Assembly: GCA_031082425.1 (NCBI GenBank)
Contig: JAVHLB010000009.1
Coordinates: forward strand, 1-64,000
Reading direction: 5' to 3'
Length of the DNA stretch: 64,000 bases
Source of the DNA: Candidatus Edwardsbacteria bacterium
GTDB taxonomy: Bacteria > Edwardsbacteria > AC1 > EtOH8
Part shown: positions 7,574-15,475 of the stretch, piece by piece
Numbering within the stretch: the stretch's first letter is position 1
Layout of the letters: the number at the start of each line of letters is the position of its first letter
Made by a program: the position numbers and the translations under genes
The notes under the pieces: model-generated
The model's input: only the letters and a program-made list of their open reading frames with translations
What the model was told of the DNA's origin: nothing
The model's database searches: none

Positions 7574-8353
7574 ATGAAAATTCTTTTTATTGGCGATATC
7601 ATCGGGCGGCCGGGCCGCATGGCGGTGGAGAAGCTGCTGCCGGGCTTGATCGAAGAGCATCAGATCGACTTCGTGATAGCCAACGGAGAGAATGCCGCAG
7701 CCGGCTTCGGCCTGACCCCGGCGGTGCTGGACAACCTTTTTGCCCTGGGCATAGACGTGGTCACTTCCGGCAATCATCTATGGGACAAGAAGGATATCCT
7801 GCCCCGGCTCAAAAAAGAGCCCCGCCTGTTGCGTCCGGCCAATTATCCGCCGGAGGTGCCGGGAACCAGCTTCGGGGTCTATGAGGACAAGCAGGGACAC
7901 AAGGTGGGCGTCTTCAACCTGCTGGGCCGGGTGTTCATGCCGGCGGTGGATTGCCCGTTCAGAATTGCCGACCAGGTGATAGCCGGGCTGAAGAAGGAGA
8001 CCGAGATCATCATCGTGGACATGCACGCCGAGGCCACCTCCGAGAAGATCGCTTTGGGCTGGTATTTGGACGGCCGGGTCTCCGCGGTGATAGGCACCCA
8101 CACCCATGTGATGACCGCCGACCAGCGGGTGCTGCCCAAAGGCACGGCCTATATCACCGACGCCGGGATGACCGGCGGGTTCGACAGCGTGATCGGCATG
8201 GAGAAGGAGCCGATAATCGAGAAGTTTTTGACCCAACTGCCTACCAAGTTCGAAGTGGCCGAGGGGGATGTGAGGTTCAACGGGGTGGTGGTGGAGGTGG
8301 ATGAGCAGAGCGGGAAGGCGAAAGCCATAAAAAGAATAATAATTAATACATAG
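7574..8353 (+). CDS. ymdB: YmdB family metallophosphoesterase (TIGR00282)
   Basis: This family contains dimetal phosphodiesterases; Bacillus YmdB hydrolyses 2',3'-cyclic nucleotides and affects biofilm and sporulation decisions. From ATG 7574 the 259 residues begin MKILFIGDIIGRPGRMAVEK and show metal-ligand motifs GDIIGRPG, NGENAAAGFG, SGNHLWDKKD, DMHAEATSEK and GTHTHVMTAD. An in-frame extension upstream to 7547 falls in the palindromic repeat and is rejected. It is downstream of rny, as in Firmicutes. Its last third is partly duplicated at 8680-8763, which suggests that the present 3' end or the downstream DNA arrived by recombination. Confidence 0.93.
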   Translation: MKILFIGDIIGRPGRMAVEKLLPGLIEEHQIDFVIANGENAAAGFGLTPAVLDNLFALGIDVVTSGNHLWDKKDILPRLKKEPRLLRPANYPPEVPGTSFGVYEDKQGHKVGVFNLLGRVFMPAVDCPFRIADQVIAGLKKETEIIIVDMHAEATSEKIALGWYLDGRVSAVIGTHTHVMTADQRVLPKGTAYITDAGMTGGFDSVIGMEKEPIIEKFLTQLPTKFEVAEGDVRFNGVVVEVDEQSGKAKAIKRIIINT

Positions 8354-8363
8354 CGGTATTGAA

Positions 8364-8678
8364 ATGAATAATAAAGCATTTCTGTTTATTGTCTTTATTG
8401 GTTTGTTTGCCTTTGTTGGTTGTCAGAGTGTGCAAACTGTGACAAAAAACGAATTGAACTTGGCGGCTTCTAAGTGGAAAGAGCCCAAAGTTAGTATTTG
8501 GTATTACACAGGGACAAAGGAAGGATATGATTATTTTGTCCATCAAGATTTAGGCGAGACCGTTGTTTATCGTGTTTCATCAAAAGAAATGATTATTGAT
8601 AAGCAATTTCCGTTAACCAAGAAAAGAAAGCTATGGCGGGTTATGAATTGGGGTATTACAGAAATACAAAACAGATGA
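8364..8678 (+). CDS. Small predicted lipoprotein, unknown function
   Basis: The 104 residues start with a typical lipoprotein signal: MNNKAFLFIVFIGLFAFVGC, with the lipobox FVGC, so Cys20 would be lipidated. The mature part (KWKEPKVSIWYYTGTKEGYD onward) is rich in aromatic and basic residues and matches no family I recognise. The gene is clearly more AT-rich than its neighbours and lies between ymdB and a duplicated piece of ymdB, so it was probably acquired by transfer. The start is 10 bases after the ymdB stop. Confidence 0.7.
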   Translation: MNNKAFLFIVFIGLFAFVGCQSVQTVTKNELNLAASKWKEPKVSIWYYTGTKEGYDYFVHQDLGETVVYRVSSKEMIIDKQFPLTKKRKLWRVMNWGITEIQNR

Positions 8679-8679
8679 T

Positions 8680-8763
8680 TTAACCCAACTACCAACTAAA
8701 TTCGAGGTGGCCGAGGGGGATGTGAGGTTCAACGGGGTGGTGGTGGCGGTATGTTTGCGATAG
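8680..8763 (+). pseudogene. Duplicated fragment of the ymdB 3' end
   Basis: This segment encodes LTQLPTKFEVAEGDVRFNGV, the same peptide as codons from 8228 in the intact ymdB, then diverges and stops at TAG 8761-8763. Over the first 34 bases there are about six substitutions, all synonymous; the next 38 or so bases are identical. It has no start and cannot be a functional gene. It brackets the lipoprotein gene together with the intact copy and looks like the scar of an insertion or unequal recombination event. Confidence 0.8.
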
Positions 8764-8874
8764 GTTGAAAACCTATCGCTGGAAAGTCAACAAGGCCGCT
8801 GGGACGGCCTGTAAAAAGTCAGGCTTGCAGAGGCAAGCCTTGGTGAAAACCAGCGATATCATTCATGGTATCGC
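8757..8874. repeat. Cluster of REP-like palindromes left of the transposase
   Basis: Four hairpins stand in a row: GCGATAGGTT/AACCTATCGC at 8757-8779 (10 bp, GAA loop), AGGCCG/CGGCCT at 8793-8810, AGGCTTGC/GCAAGCCT at 8821-8840, and a palindrome starting GCGATATC and ending GGTATCGC at 8853-8874. The last is part of a 26-base direct repeat (8849-8874) whose second copy lies at 9337-9362 on the other side of the transposase. Such palindromes are the substrates and footprints of RAYT enzymes. Confidence 0.75.
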
Positions 8875-8905
8875 TGATGAAGGGTAGATTTAGCAAAGAC
8901 GTTTT

Positions 8906-9331
8906 ATGCCGAAGGTTCATTACGAATTGTTTTATCATTTTGTTTGGCACACCAAGGATGATAAACCATATATCGACGAAGAGATTGAGCGTTATTTATT
9001 TGCCTGCATCGGGCAAAAATGCAAACAAGAAGGTTATCATTTATTGGCGATAAACGGCACGGAGGATCATGTCCATATATTGCTGTCCTTGCGTCCGGCA
9101 CAATTGATATCCGATGTAGCCCATGCGTTAAAAGGCAGTACATCGTACGATGTAAATAAACATTTCCAAGGCAAAAAACAATTATATTGGCAAAACGGTT
9201 ATGGCGTTTTATCCGTGAGCAAACAGGCTGTGCCAAGGATCAAAATTTATATCAGCGGGCAGAAAGTGCATCATGAAAAGGGCGAGTTACTAAAGGAATT
9301 CGAAGATTGTGAAGGCTCGGAGGAGCCTTGA
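8906..9331 (+). CDS. REP-associated tyrosine transposase (RAYT/IS200-like, Y1_Tnp)
   Basis: Y1 HUH nucleases of this family cut and join single-stranded DNA at palindromes. The 141 residues include the metal-binding motif HVHILL (in GTEDHVHILLSLRPAQ) and the C-terminal YISGQKVHHEKG, whose Tyr matches the catalytic tyrosine in the usual YIxNQ motif. Length fits the short IS200-like TnpA form. It is AT-rich compared with surrounding housekeeping genes and is flanked by matched hairpins, including one within its own last codons (9312-9329). Whether it is active is unknown. Confidence 0.88.
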   Translation: MPKVHYELFYHFVWHTKDDKPYIDEEIERYLFACIGQKCKQEGYHLLAINGTEDHVHILLSLRPAQLISDVAHALKGSTSYDVNKHFQGKKQLYWQNGYGVLSVSKQAVPRIKIYISGQKVHHEKGELLKEFEDCEGSEEP

Positions 9332-9336
9332 TGAAT

Positions 9337-9362
9337 ACCAGCGATATCATTCATGGTATCGC
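9337..9362. repeat. Right copy of the 26-base direct repeat flanking the transposase
   Basis: The sequence is identical to 8849-8874 and is itself palindromic (GCGATATC...GGTATCGC). On each side it is preceded within about 15 bases by a GC hairpin: AGGCTTGC/GCAAGCCT at 8821-8840 on the left and AAGGCTC/GAGCCTT at 9312-9329 on the right. The repeats may mark the element ends. Confidence 0.8.
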
Positions 9363-9376
9363 AAATAGATGCCTGG

Positions 9377-9396
9377 ATTCCCGCATACGCGGGAAT
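9377..9396. repeat. dRS3-like palindrome ATTCCC-N8-GGGAAT
   Basis: ATTCCCGCATACGCGGGAAT matches the pattern ATTCCC, eight bases, GGGAAT of Neisseria dRS3 repeats and similar REP elements of many genomes. It sits between the right element end and folD. The match is by eye; only one copy is seen in this window. Confidence 0.6.
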
Positions 9397-9422
9397 GACA
9401 ATAAGCCCAAAAGAAGAGAATT

Positions 9423-10298
9423 ATGGCCCAAATCATAGACGGTAAAAAAATATCGGCCGAGATACGGCAGGTAGTGGCTGCCGAGGTCGCAGGCCTCAAG
9501 GAACAGGGGATAGCGCCGCATTTGGCGGTGATCATAGTCGGTTCGGATCCCGGGTCGCAGGTTTATGTCCGCAACAAGCACAAGGCCTGCGAGGAGACCG
9601 GCATCAAGTCCACAGTCATAGAAATGCCGGAGGACACCACTCAGGAGCAACTGCTGGCCCAGGTGGAGAAACTCAACAACGACAAGAACGTCCACGGTAT
9701 TTTGGTGCAATCCCCGGTGCCCAAGGGGCTGTCCGAGGAGAGGGCCTTCGAGTCCATCCATCCGCTAAAGGACGTGGACTGTTTCCACCCGGAGAACGTC
9801 GGATTGCTGATGCTGGGCCGGCCGCGCTTTCTGCCGGCCACCCCGGCCGGGGTGATAGAACTGCTGGTGCGCTACAACATCAAGATATCCGGCCAGTACG
9901 TGGTGATAGTGGGCCGTTCCAACATAGTGGGCAAGCCGCTGGCCAACATGCTGGCCCAAAAGTCGGAACGCGGCAACGCCACGGTCACCGTCTGCCATAC
10001 CGGCACCAAGGGGCTGTCCTATTACACCAAGCAGGCCGATATAGTAATCGCCGCTGCCGGAGCGCCGGGCCTGATCACCGGCGAAATGCTCAACAGCAAC
10101 TGCACGGTGATAGACGTGGGCACCAACCGCATACCGGACGCCTCCAAAAAATCGGGCTACAGCCTGGTGGGCGATGTGGACTTCGAATCGGCCTCCAAGG
10201 TGGCGGCCTATATCTCGCCGGTCCCCGGCGGGGTGGGTCTGATGACCATCGCCATGCTGCTGAAGAACTGCGTGATGGCGGCCAAGCTTCAAAGTTGA
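9423..10298 (+). CDS. folD: Bifunctional methylenetetrahydrofolate dehydrogenase/cyclohydrolase
   Basis: FolD interconverts 5,10-methylene-THF and 10-formyl-THF in the cytoplasm, using NADP. The 291 residues carry LAVIIVGSDPGSQVYVRNKH with the catalytic Lys region (about 37-56), QSPVPKGLSEERA, the dinucleotide-binding segment VVIVGRSNIVGKPLANML (about 160) and the C-terminal PVPGGVGLMTIAMLL. Length is normal. It is the first housekeeping gene after the transposase island and is separated from xseA by a repeat-filled gap. Confidence 0.97.
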   Translation: MAQIIDGKKISAEIRQVVAAEVAGLKEQGIAPHLAVIIVGSDPGSQVYVRNKHKACEETGIKSTVIEMPEDTTQEQLLAQVEKLNNDKNVHGILVQSPVPKGLSEERAFESIHPLKDVDCFHPENVGLLMLGRPRFLPATPAGVIELLVRYNIKISGQYVVIVGRSNIVGKPLANMLAQKSERGNATVTVCHTGTKGLSYYTKQADIVIAAAGAPGLITGEMLNSNCTVIDVGTNRIPDASKKSGYSLVGDVDFESASKVAAYISPVPGGVGLMTIAMLLKNCVMAAKLQS

Positions 10299-10308
10299 TT
10301 AATATTTT

Positions 10309-10412
10309 TTTTACCGCAAAGACGCTAAGGACGCAAAGATTTTATGCTTTCAGTTTTTAAGAAATGATCCGTGCAAATCAGTATTAATCCGTCTAATCCG
10401 TGTGCAATTGAA
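10309..10412. repeat. Degenerate intergenic repeats before xseA
   Basis: Two kinds are joined: CCGCAAAGACGCTAAGGACG at 10314-10333, of the CGCAAAG/CTAAG type, and from about 10368 a run of related units (GATCCGTGCAAATC, TTAATCCGTC, TAATCCGTGTGC). Both types are common between genes in environmental bacteria. They occupy nearly the whole folD-xseA gap and leave no clear ribosome-binding site for xseA. Confidence 0.5.
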
Positions 10413-10417
10413 AAATA

Positions 10418-11623
10418 ATGTCCGAAGATAAAAGAACGATCCTGTCTGTCAGCCAGCTGACCGGCGAGATCAAGCGGGTGCTGGAGAACAGCTTCCCCCG
10501 TCTGTGGGTGCAGGGCGAGATATCCAACCTGACGGTCCACAGTTCCGGGCACCTGTACTTCTCCCTGAAGGACGCTGGCAGCCAGGTGCGCTGCGTGATG
10601 TTCCGCAGCTACGCCAAAGACCTGATGCTGATGCCCCAGGACGGCATGCAGGTGGTGGTCCAGGGGGACGTCACGGTCTTCGACCGGGCCGGGCAGTATC
10701 AGCTCAGTGTCCAGCAGCTGCAGGTGGCGGGATCCGGCGAGCTGGCCCAGGCCTTCGAGCGTCTGAAAAAAAAGTTGGCCGACGAGGGGCTGTTCGATGC
10801 GGAATTCAAGCAGGAGCTTCCGGCCTATCCCAAAAGCATCGGGATAGTCACCTCGCCTACCGGGGCTGCCATCCGGGATATCGTCAAAGTGGCCCGCCGC
10901 CGCTGGCCGGGAATAGAGCTGATCCTCTGCCCGGTGCCGGTGCAGGGAGTAGGGGCGGCCGAAAAGATCGCCCGGGCGGTGGATGATCTCAACCAGTACG
11001 GTAAGGTCGATCTTTTGATCGTGGGCCGGGGCGGAGGCTCGGCCGAAGACCTGTGGGCCTTCAATGAGGAAATTCTGGCCCGGGCCATCTTCAACTCAAA
11101 GATACCGGTCATCTCGGCGGTGGGTCACGAAGTGGATTTCACCATCTCCGACCTGGTGGCCGACCTTAGGGCGCCCACCCCGTCGGCGGCGGCCGAACTG
11201 GCGGTACCCGATGTCAGGGAAATAAGATCGAACCTGTCCGACCTGGCCCAGAGAATAATTTCTTCAATAAATGATATGCTGGATAGCGCCGAGGTCAGGT
11301 TGTCTTCGCTGCAGCGCAGCTACGGCCTGAACCGCCTGCAGGATATGTTATCCCAGAAATCGCAGCAGTTGGACTGGGCGGGAACATCTTTGAATAATAA
11401 GATCAACGACCGGGTCGGATCGTATAACAATAGGCTTCAGGGACAGGCGATAGCTTTAAAAGCGCTGGACCCCAAAAATACCCTCAAGCGGGGATACAGC
11501 ATCTGTCGCGATCAGAACGGGCGGGTGGTGGTGTCTTCAAAAGCCCTGGATAAGGGCAAATTGATAACTGCCGAGTTCCATGCCGGCAAAGCTCAAATGA
11601 CAGTCGAGGAAACCATGCCATGA
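10418..11623 (+). CDS. xseA: Exodeoxyribonuclease VII large subunit
   Basis: XseA and XseB form exonuclease VII, which degrades single-stranded DNA from both ends. The 401 residues start with an OB-fold domain (LSVSQLTGEIKRVLENSFP, WVQGEISNLTVHSSGHLYFS, about 5-45) followed by the catalytic core with SPTGAAIRDIVKVARRRWPG (about 146), GRGGGSAEDLWAFN and SAVGHEVDFTISDLVADLRA, then a coiled-coil C-terminal part. It is followed by xseB with an ATGA overlap, indicating translational coupling. No strong Shine-Dalgarno is seen upstream of ATG 10418. Confidence 0.96.
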   Translation: MSEDKRTILSVSQLTGEIKRVLENSFPRLWVQGEISNLTVHSSGHLYFSLKDAGSQVRCVMFRSYAKDLMLMPQDGMQVVVQGDVTVFDRAGQYQLSVQQLQVAGSGELAQAFERLKKKLADEGLFDAEFKQELPAYPKSIGIVTSPTGAAIRDIVKVARRRWPGIELILCPVPVQGVGAAEKIARAVDDLNQYGKVDLLIVGRGGGSAEDLWAFNEEILARAIFNSKIPVISAVGHEVDFTISDLVADLRAPTPSAAAELAVPDVREIRSNLSDLAQRIISSINDMLDSAEVRLSSLQRSYGLNRLQDMLSQKSQQLDWAGTSLNNKINDRVGSYNNRLQGQAIALKALDPKNTLKRGYSICRDQNGRVVVSSKALDKGKLITAEFHAGKAQMTVEETMP

Positions 11624-11868
11624 AAAAAGCAAAAACAGATGCCGATTTCAAATTCGAAAAAGCCCTGGCCCGTATCGAGCAGATAGTGGACCAGATGGAG
11701 TCCGGCGAGATCGAATTGGACAAAGCCCTCAACCTCTATCAGGAGGGCATGGAGCTGATGGCCGGATGCCAGGCCACTTTGGAAGAAACCCAAAATAAAA
11801 TAAAAAAAATAACCAGGGACATCCAGGGCAGGCTGAAGGTTGAAGAGCACCATATGGAGGAGAATTAA
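11620..11868 (+). CDS. xseB: Exodeoxyribonuclease VII small subunit
   Basis: The 82 residues carry the XseB signature FEKALARIEQIVDQMESGEI followed by LDKALNLYQEGMEL, forming a helical hairpin that binds the XseA coiled coil. The start overlaps the xseA stop by four bases, and the stop is immediately followed by the ATG of the prenyl synthase, so the three genes form one coupled operon. Confidence 0.95.
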   Translation: MKKAKTDADFKFEKALARIEQIVDQMESGEIELDKALNLYQEGMELMAGCQATLEETQNKIKKITRDIQGRLKVEEHHMEEN

Positions 11869-13128
11869 ATGGCCCAGAAGAAGACCGTCAAGAAGACAGC
11901 TGCAACCAAAAAAAAGCCCGTTAAGAAGATAACGGCGGCCAGGAAAAAATCCGTCAAGAAAACCCCTGCGGTCAGGAAACAGGCCCCGGCCGTGAGGCCG
12001 GCTCCGGCCAAAAATGAAATGCCGGCCAAGGTCAAACCCTTAAGCGGCCTGGCCAGGCTGATGGAGGAGGTCAAGTGCCGCAAGGAGAAGGTCTACCAAT
12101 ACCTCCAGTTGAAGGACCGGCCGGAAAAATTCCAGCCCGAAGACATCTACTGCGGGGTGCATAAATACCTCAAGGCCGGCGGCAAGTCGCTCCGGCCGGC
12201 GGTGCTGTTGCTGGCCTGCGGGGCGGTGGGCGGGGACGAGGACAAGGCCATCCCGGCGGCGGCGGCGGTGGAGGTCTACCATACCTGGACCCTGGTGCAT
12301 GACGACATCATCGACCGCGACGGCACCCGGCGCGGGGTGGCCACCGTCCACGAGGAGCTGAAGAACCGGGCCATCAAGAAGCTGGGCCTGAAGGGCGAGG
12401 AGGCGGCGCACTACGGCCAGGCCATGGCCATCCTGGCCGGGGACCTGCAGCAGGGCTGGACCATCTCACTGCTGACCGAGCTGGCCAGGGAAAAGGGCAT
12501 CAGTCCCATCCTGGTGCTGCAGCTGATCCTGGACCTGGAGGTGGACGTCCAGTGCAACCTGATCGAGGGCGAGGCCCTGGACCTGCAGTATTCCAAGGTG
12601 CCGATCGAGGCCTTGAGCGAGGAAAAGATCCTGGCCATGCTGTGGAAGAAGACCGGGGCCCTGTACCAGTTCGCCGGCAGGGCCGGGGCCATGATCGGGA
12701 TAGACCAGCCCAACAGCCGCCATCCCTATGTGGAGGCCCTGTCGCTGTTCACCTCCAACTGCGGGATCGCCTTCCAGCTGCAGGATGACATTCTGGGCAT
12801 CCTGGCCGACGAGAAAAAACTGGGCAAGCCGGTGGGCTCGGACATCAGGGAAGGCAAGCGGACGGTGATCGTCTATCACGCTCTGGGCGAGGCCAATCGC
12901 AAGGAGAAAAGCCTGATCCTGAAGACTTTAAACAATTCCAAGGCCGCTCCCAATCAGGTCAAACAGGTGACCAAGCTGTTCCAGGAGCTGGGCAGCATCG
13001 CCTACACCGCAGAGATGGCCCAGAAATACGTCCGCAAGGCGGTGGCCGCCCTGGAGACGCTGCCCGACAGCGAATACAAAAAGCTGCTGATGCTGTGGGC
13101 GGATTATATGATCAACCGGGAATTTTAA
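11869..13128 (+). CDS. Polyprenyl (trans-isoprenyl) diphosphate synthase with a lysine-rich N-terminal tail
   Basis: This enzyme extends allylic diphosphates with isopentenyl diphosphate; its position beside dxs fits isoprenoid synthesis. The catalytic domain (about 70-419) has GGKSLRPAVLLLA, the first Asp-rich motif in LVHDDIIDRDGTRRG (about 143-157), and the second in FQLQDDILGILADEKKLGKP (about 300). It is unusual in that residues 1-50 are a K/A/T/V/P-rich tail (repeats such as KKTAATKKKPVKK) resembling histone H1-like or AlgP-type tails. The tail is in frame with the first ATG, one base after the xseB stop. The product chain length cannot be read from sequence; IspA-type or octaprenyl-type are both possible. 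Confidence 0.92.
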   Translation: MAQKKTVKKTAATKKKPVKKITAARKKSVKKTPAVRKQAPAVRPAPAKNEMPAKVKPLSGLARLMEEVKCRKEKVYQYLQLKDRPEKFQPEDIYCGVHKYLKAGGKSLRPAVLLLACGAVGGDEDKAIPAAAAVEVYHTWTLVHDDIIDRDGTRRGVATVHEELKNRAIKKLGLKGEEAAHYGQAMAILAGDLQQGWTISLLTELAREKGISPILVLQLILDLEVDVQCNLIEGEALDLQYSKVPIEALSEEKILAMLWKKTGALYQFAGRAGAMIGIDQPNSRHPYVEALSLFTSNCGIAFQLQDDILGILADEKKLGKPVGSDIREGKRTVIVYHALGEANRKEKSLILKTLNNSKAAPNQVKQVTKLFQELGSIAYTAEMAQKYVRKAVAALETLPDSEYKKLLMLWADYMINREF

Positions 13129-13140
13129 ATCATTTCGGCC

Positions 13141-13590
13141 ATGCTGTTTTGGGACGTTTTAAAGAACAGGATCCTGTGGGCGGTGGTGGCCAGCGGGATC
13201 TCCACCCAGGTGCTAAAAGCCTTCGCCTCCGTCATCTGGGAGGGGCACATCAACTGGCGGCGCACCCTGGAGCCCGGGGGCATGCCCAGTTCCCATGCCG
13301 CCTCCTCGGTAACCCTGGCCACCATGATCGGCCTGGCCGCCGGGTTCGACAGCCTGCTGTTCGCCCTGACCGCTTATATCAGCTTCGTGGTGATGTACGA
13401 TGCCGCCGGGGTCCGCCGGGCGGTGGGGAAGCAGGCCATACTGCTTAACCGCCTGCTGGAGAGCCGGACGCTTAAGAAGAGGGCCGGGGGCGAGAAGCTT
13501 CGGGAGCTGCTGGGACATACTCCGGTGGAGGTCATCGCCGGAGGCTTTTTGGGCCTCATCTGGGGCCTGCTGTTTCATTATGTATTTTAA
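13141..13590 (+). CDS. Divergent PAP2 family membrane protein (DUF212/YuiD)
   Basis: The 149 residues form a small integral membrane protein with the family signatures EPGGMPSSHAASSVTLATMI (about 43), MYDAAGVRRAVGKQAILLN (about 84) and LGHTPVEVIAGGFLGL (about 124). DUF212 proteins are distant relatives of acid phosphatase/vanadium haloperoxidases; the substrate is unknown. The gene lies between a prenyl synthase and dxs, which makes an isoprenoid-phosphate substrate a reasonable guess, not more. Confidence 0.9.
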   Translation: MLFWDVLKNRILWAVVASGISTQVLKAFASVIWEGHINWRRTLEPGGMPSSHAASSVTLATMIGLAAGFDSLLFALTAYISFVVMYDAAGVRRAVGKQAILLNRLLESRTLKKRAGGEKLRELLGHTPVEVIAGGFLGLIWGLLFHYVF

Positions 13591-13599
13591 TCGGACATT

Positions 13600-15465
13600 A
13601 TGTACTTAGAGAAAATAAATTCACCGGCCGATCTCAAGGAGCTGAGACTGGACCAGCTGGACATCCTGGCCCGGGAGGTGAGGGAGAGGATCATCACGGT
13701 GGTATCCCGCAACGGGGGACATCTGGCCCCCAGCCTGGGCACTGTGGAATTGACCATCGCTTTGCATTACGTGCTGGATACCCCCCAGGATAAATTGGTG
13801 TGGGACGTGGGCCACCAGGCTTACGCTCACAAGATACTGACCGGGCGCCGGGAACAATTCGACACCGTTCGGACCTATAAGGGTTTGAGCGGTTTCCCCA
13901 AAAGGGCCGAGAGCCCCTACGATAATTTCGACACCGGCCATGCCTCGACCTCAATCTCCGCGGCACTGGGGATGGCCTGTGCCCGGGACCTGAACGGTGA
14001 AAATTTTCGGACGGTGGCCGTCATCGGGGACGGTTCTCTGACCGGAGGCTTGGCCTTCGAGGGGCTGAACCATGCCGGGCAGCTCAAGAAGAACATGCTG
14101 GTCATTCTCAACGACAACCGGATGGCCATCTCCAAGCGGGTGGGGGCCCTGGGGCAGTATCTGACCAAGATCACCACCACTCCGGCCTATACCAATTTTG
14201 AAAAGAACCTGTGGGATTTTTTGGGGCGGCTGCCGGCCAACATCGGGGGCCCGTCGAGGGTGGCCTTCCGGCGTCTGCGCCAGGGCTTCAAGAACCTGAT
14301 CGTGCCGGGGCTGACCTTCGAAGAACTGGGATACCATTACGAGGGCCCGATAGACGGGCACGATATCGCGGCTTTGGTGGATGTTCTGCGGAGGATCAAG
14401 GACCAGCCGGGCCCGACCTTTCTGCATGTGCTGACGGTCAAGGGCAAGGGTTACGAGCCGGCCGAGGAGAATGCCGAAAAATTTCACGGGGTGGGCGCCT
14501 TCGATCCGGAGACCGGCGACCCGCTGTCCTGCAAGAACATCTGCTCCTATACCGAGGTATTCGGCAAATCACTGGTGGAGCTGGCCAAGACCGACCCCCG
14601 GATAGTGGGTATCACCGCGGCCATGCCGGAGGGGACCGGGCTGGACTATTTCCGGAGGGTTTTCCCCGACCGCTTCTTTGATGTCGGCATCGCCGAACAG
14701 CACGCCCTGACCTTTGCCGCCGGGCTGGCGTCCCAGGGATTCAAACCGGTGGTGGCCATCTATTCCACTTTCCTGCAGAGGGGCTACGACCAGATCATCC
14801 ACGACATAGCCCTGCAGAAGCTTCCGGTGATCATGGCCATAGACCGGGCCGGCCTGGTGGGCGAGGACGGGCCGACCCATCACGGGCCGTTCGATCTGTC
14901 GTTCCTGCGCTGCATTCCCAACCTGACGGTGATGGCCCCCCAGGACGAATGGGAGCTGGCCTCCATGCTGAGAACCGCCCTGCAGATCAGAGGGCCGGCG
15001 GCCATACGTTACCCCAGAGGTCCTGGTTTCGGGGTAAGCCTGAAAAATCCAGGTTTGCTCGCTTCGGGCAAAGCCGAGATCACCCGGCCGGGCAAGGACG
15101 GGGCCCTGCTGGGGATCGGCATCATGTCCACTGTCGCCCGGCAGGCGGCCGATGAGCTGGCCAAGGAGGGACTGGAACTGGAGGTGGTCAACGCCAGGTT
15201 CGTCAAACCGCTGGATCAGGAAACTATAACCGGGCTCCTGAAACGCCATAAAAGGATCATCACCCTGGAGGAGAACGTGCGGGACGGCGGTTTCGGTTCG
15301 GCCGTTATGGAATTGGCCGAGGCCGGGGGCCTGTCCTGCCAGATAAAAATCCTGAGCCTGCCGGATGAGTTCATCGAGGCCGGCCCCAGAAACAAGCTTC
15401 TGGAGATCCATCGGCTGGACCGGGACGGAGTGATCCAGGCCGCCCGTGAATTCTTTGTCCGCTGA
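13600..15465 (+). CDS. dxs: 1-deoxy-D-xylulose-5-phosphate synthase
   Basis: DXS condenses pyruvate and glyceraldehyde-3-phosphate with thiamine diphosphate, the first step of the MEP isoprenoid pathway. The 621 residues show VWDVGHQAYAHKILTGRR (about 66), the ThDP motif GDGSLTGGLAFEGLNHAG (about 141), the transketolase-type centre DVGIAEQHALTFAAGLASQG (about 360) and LDQETITGLLKRHKRIITLE in the C-terminal domain. Length is normal. It starts nine bases after the DUF212 stop. Confidence 0.97.
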   Translation: MYLEKINSPADLKELRLDQLDILAREVRERIITVVSRNGGHLAPSLGTVELTIALHYVLDTPQDKLVWDVGHQAYAHKILTGRREQFDTVRTYKGLSGFPKRAESPYDNFDTGHASTSISAALGMACARDLNGENFRTVAVIGDGSLTGGLAFEGLNHAGQLKKNMLVILNDNRMAISKRVGALGQYLTKITTTPAYTNFEKNLWDFLGRLPANIGGPSRVAFRRLRQGFKNLIVPGLTFEELGYHYEGPIDGHDIAALVDVLRRIKDQPGPTFLHVLTVKGKGYEPAEENAEKFHGVGAFDPETGDPLSCKNICSYTEVFGKSLVELAKTDPRIVGITAAMPEGTGLDYFRRVFPDRFFDVGIAEQHALTFAAGLASQGFKPVVAIYSTFLQRGYDQIIHDIALQKLPVIMAIDRAGLVGEDGPTHHGPFDLSFLRCIPNLTVMAPQDEWELASMLRTALQIRGPAAIRYPRGPGFGVSLKNPGLLASGKAEITRPGKDGALLGIGIMSTVARQAADELAKEGLELEVVNARFVKPLDQETITGLLKRHKRIITLEENVRDGGFGSAVMELAEAGGLSCQIKILSLPDEFIEAGPRNKLLEIHRLDRDGVIQAAREFFVR

Positions 15466-15475
15466 TCTCCGATAT

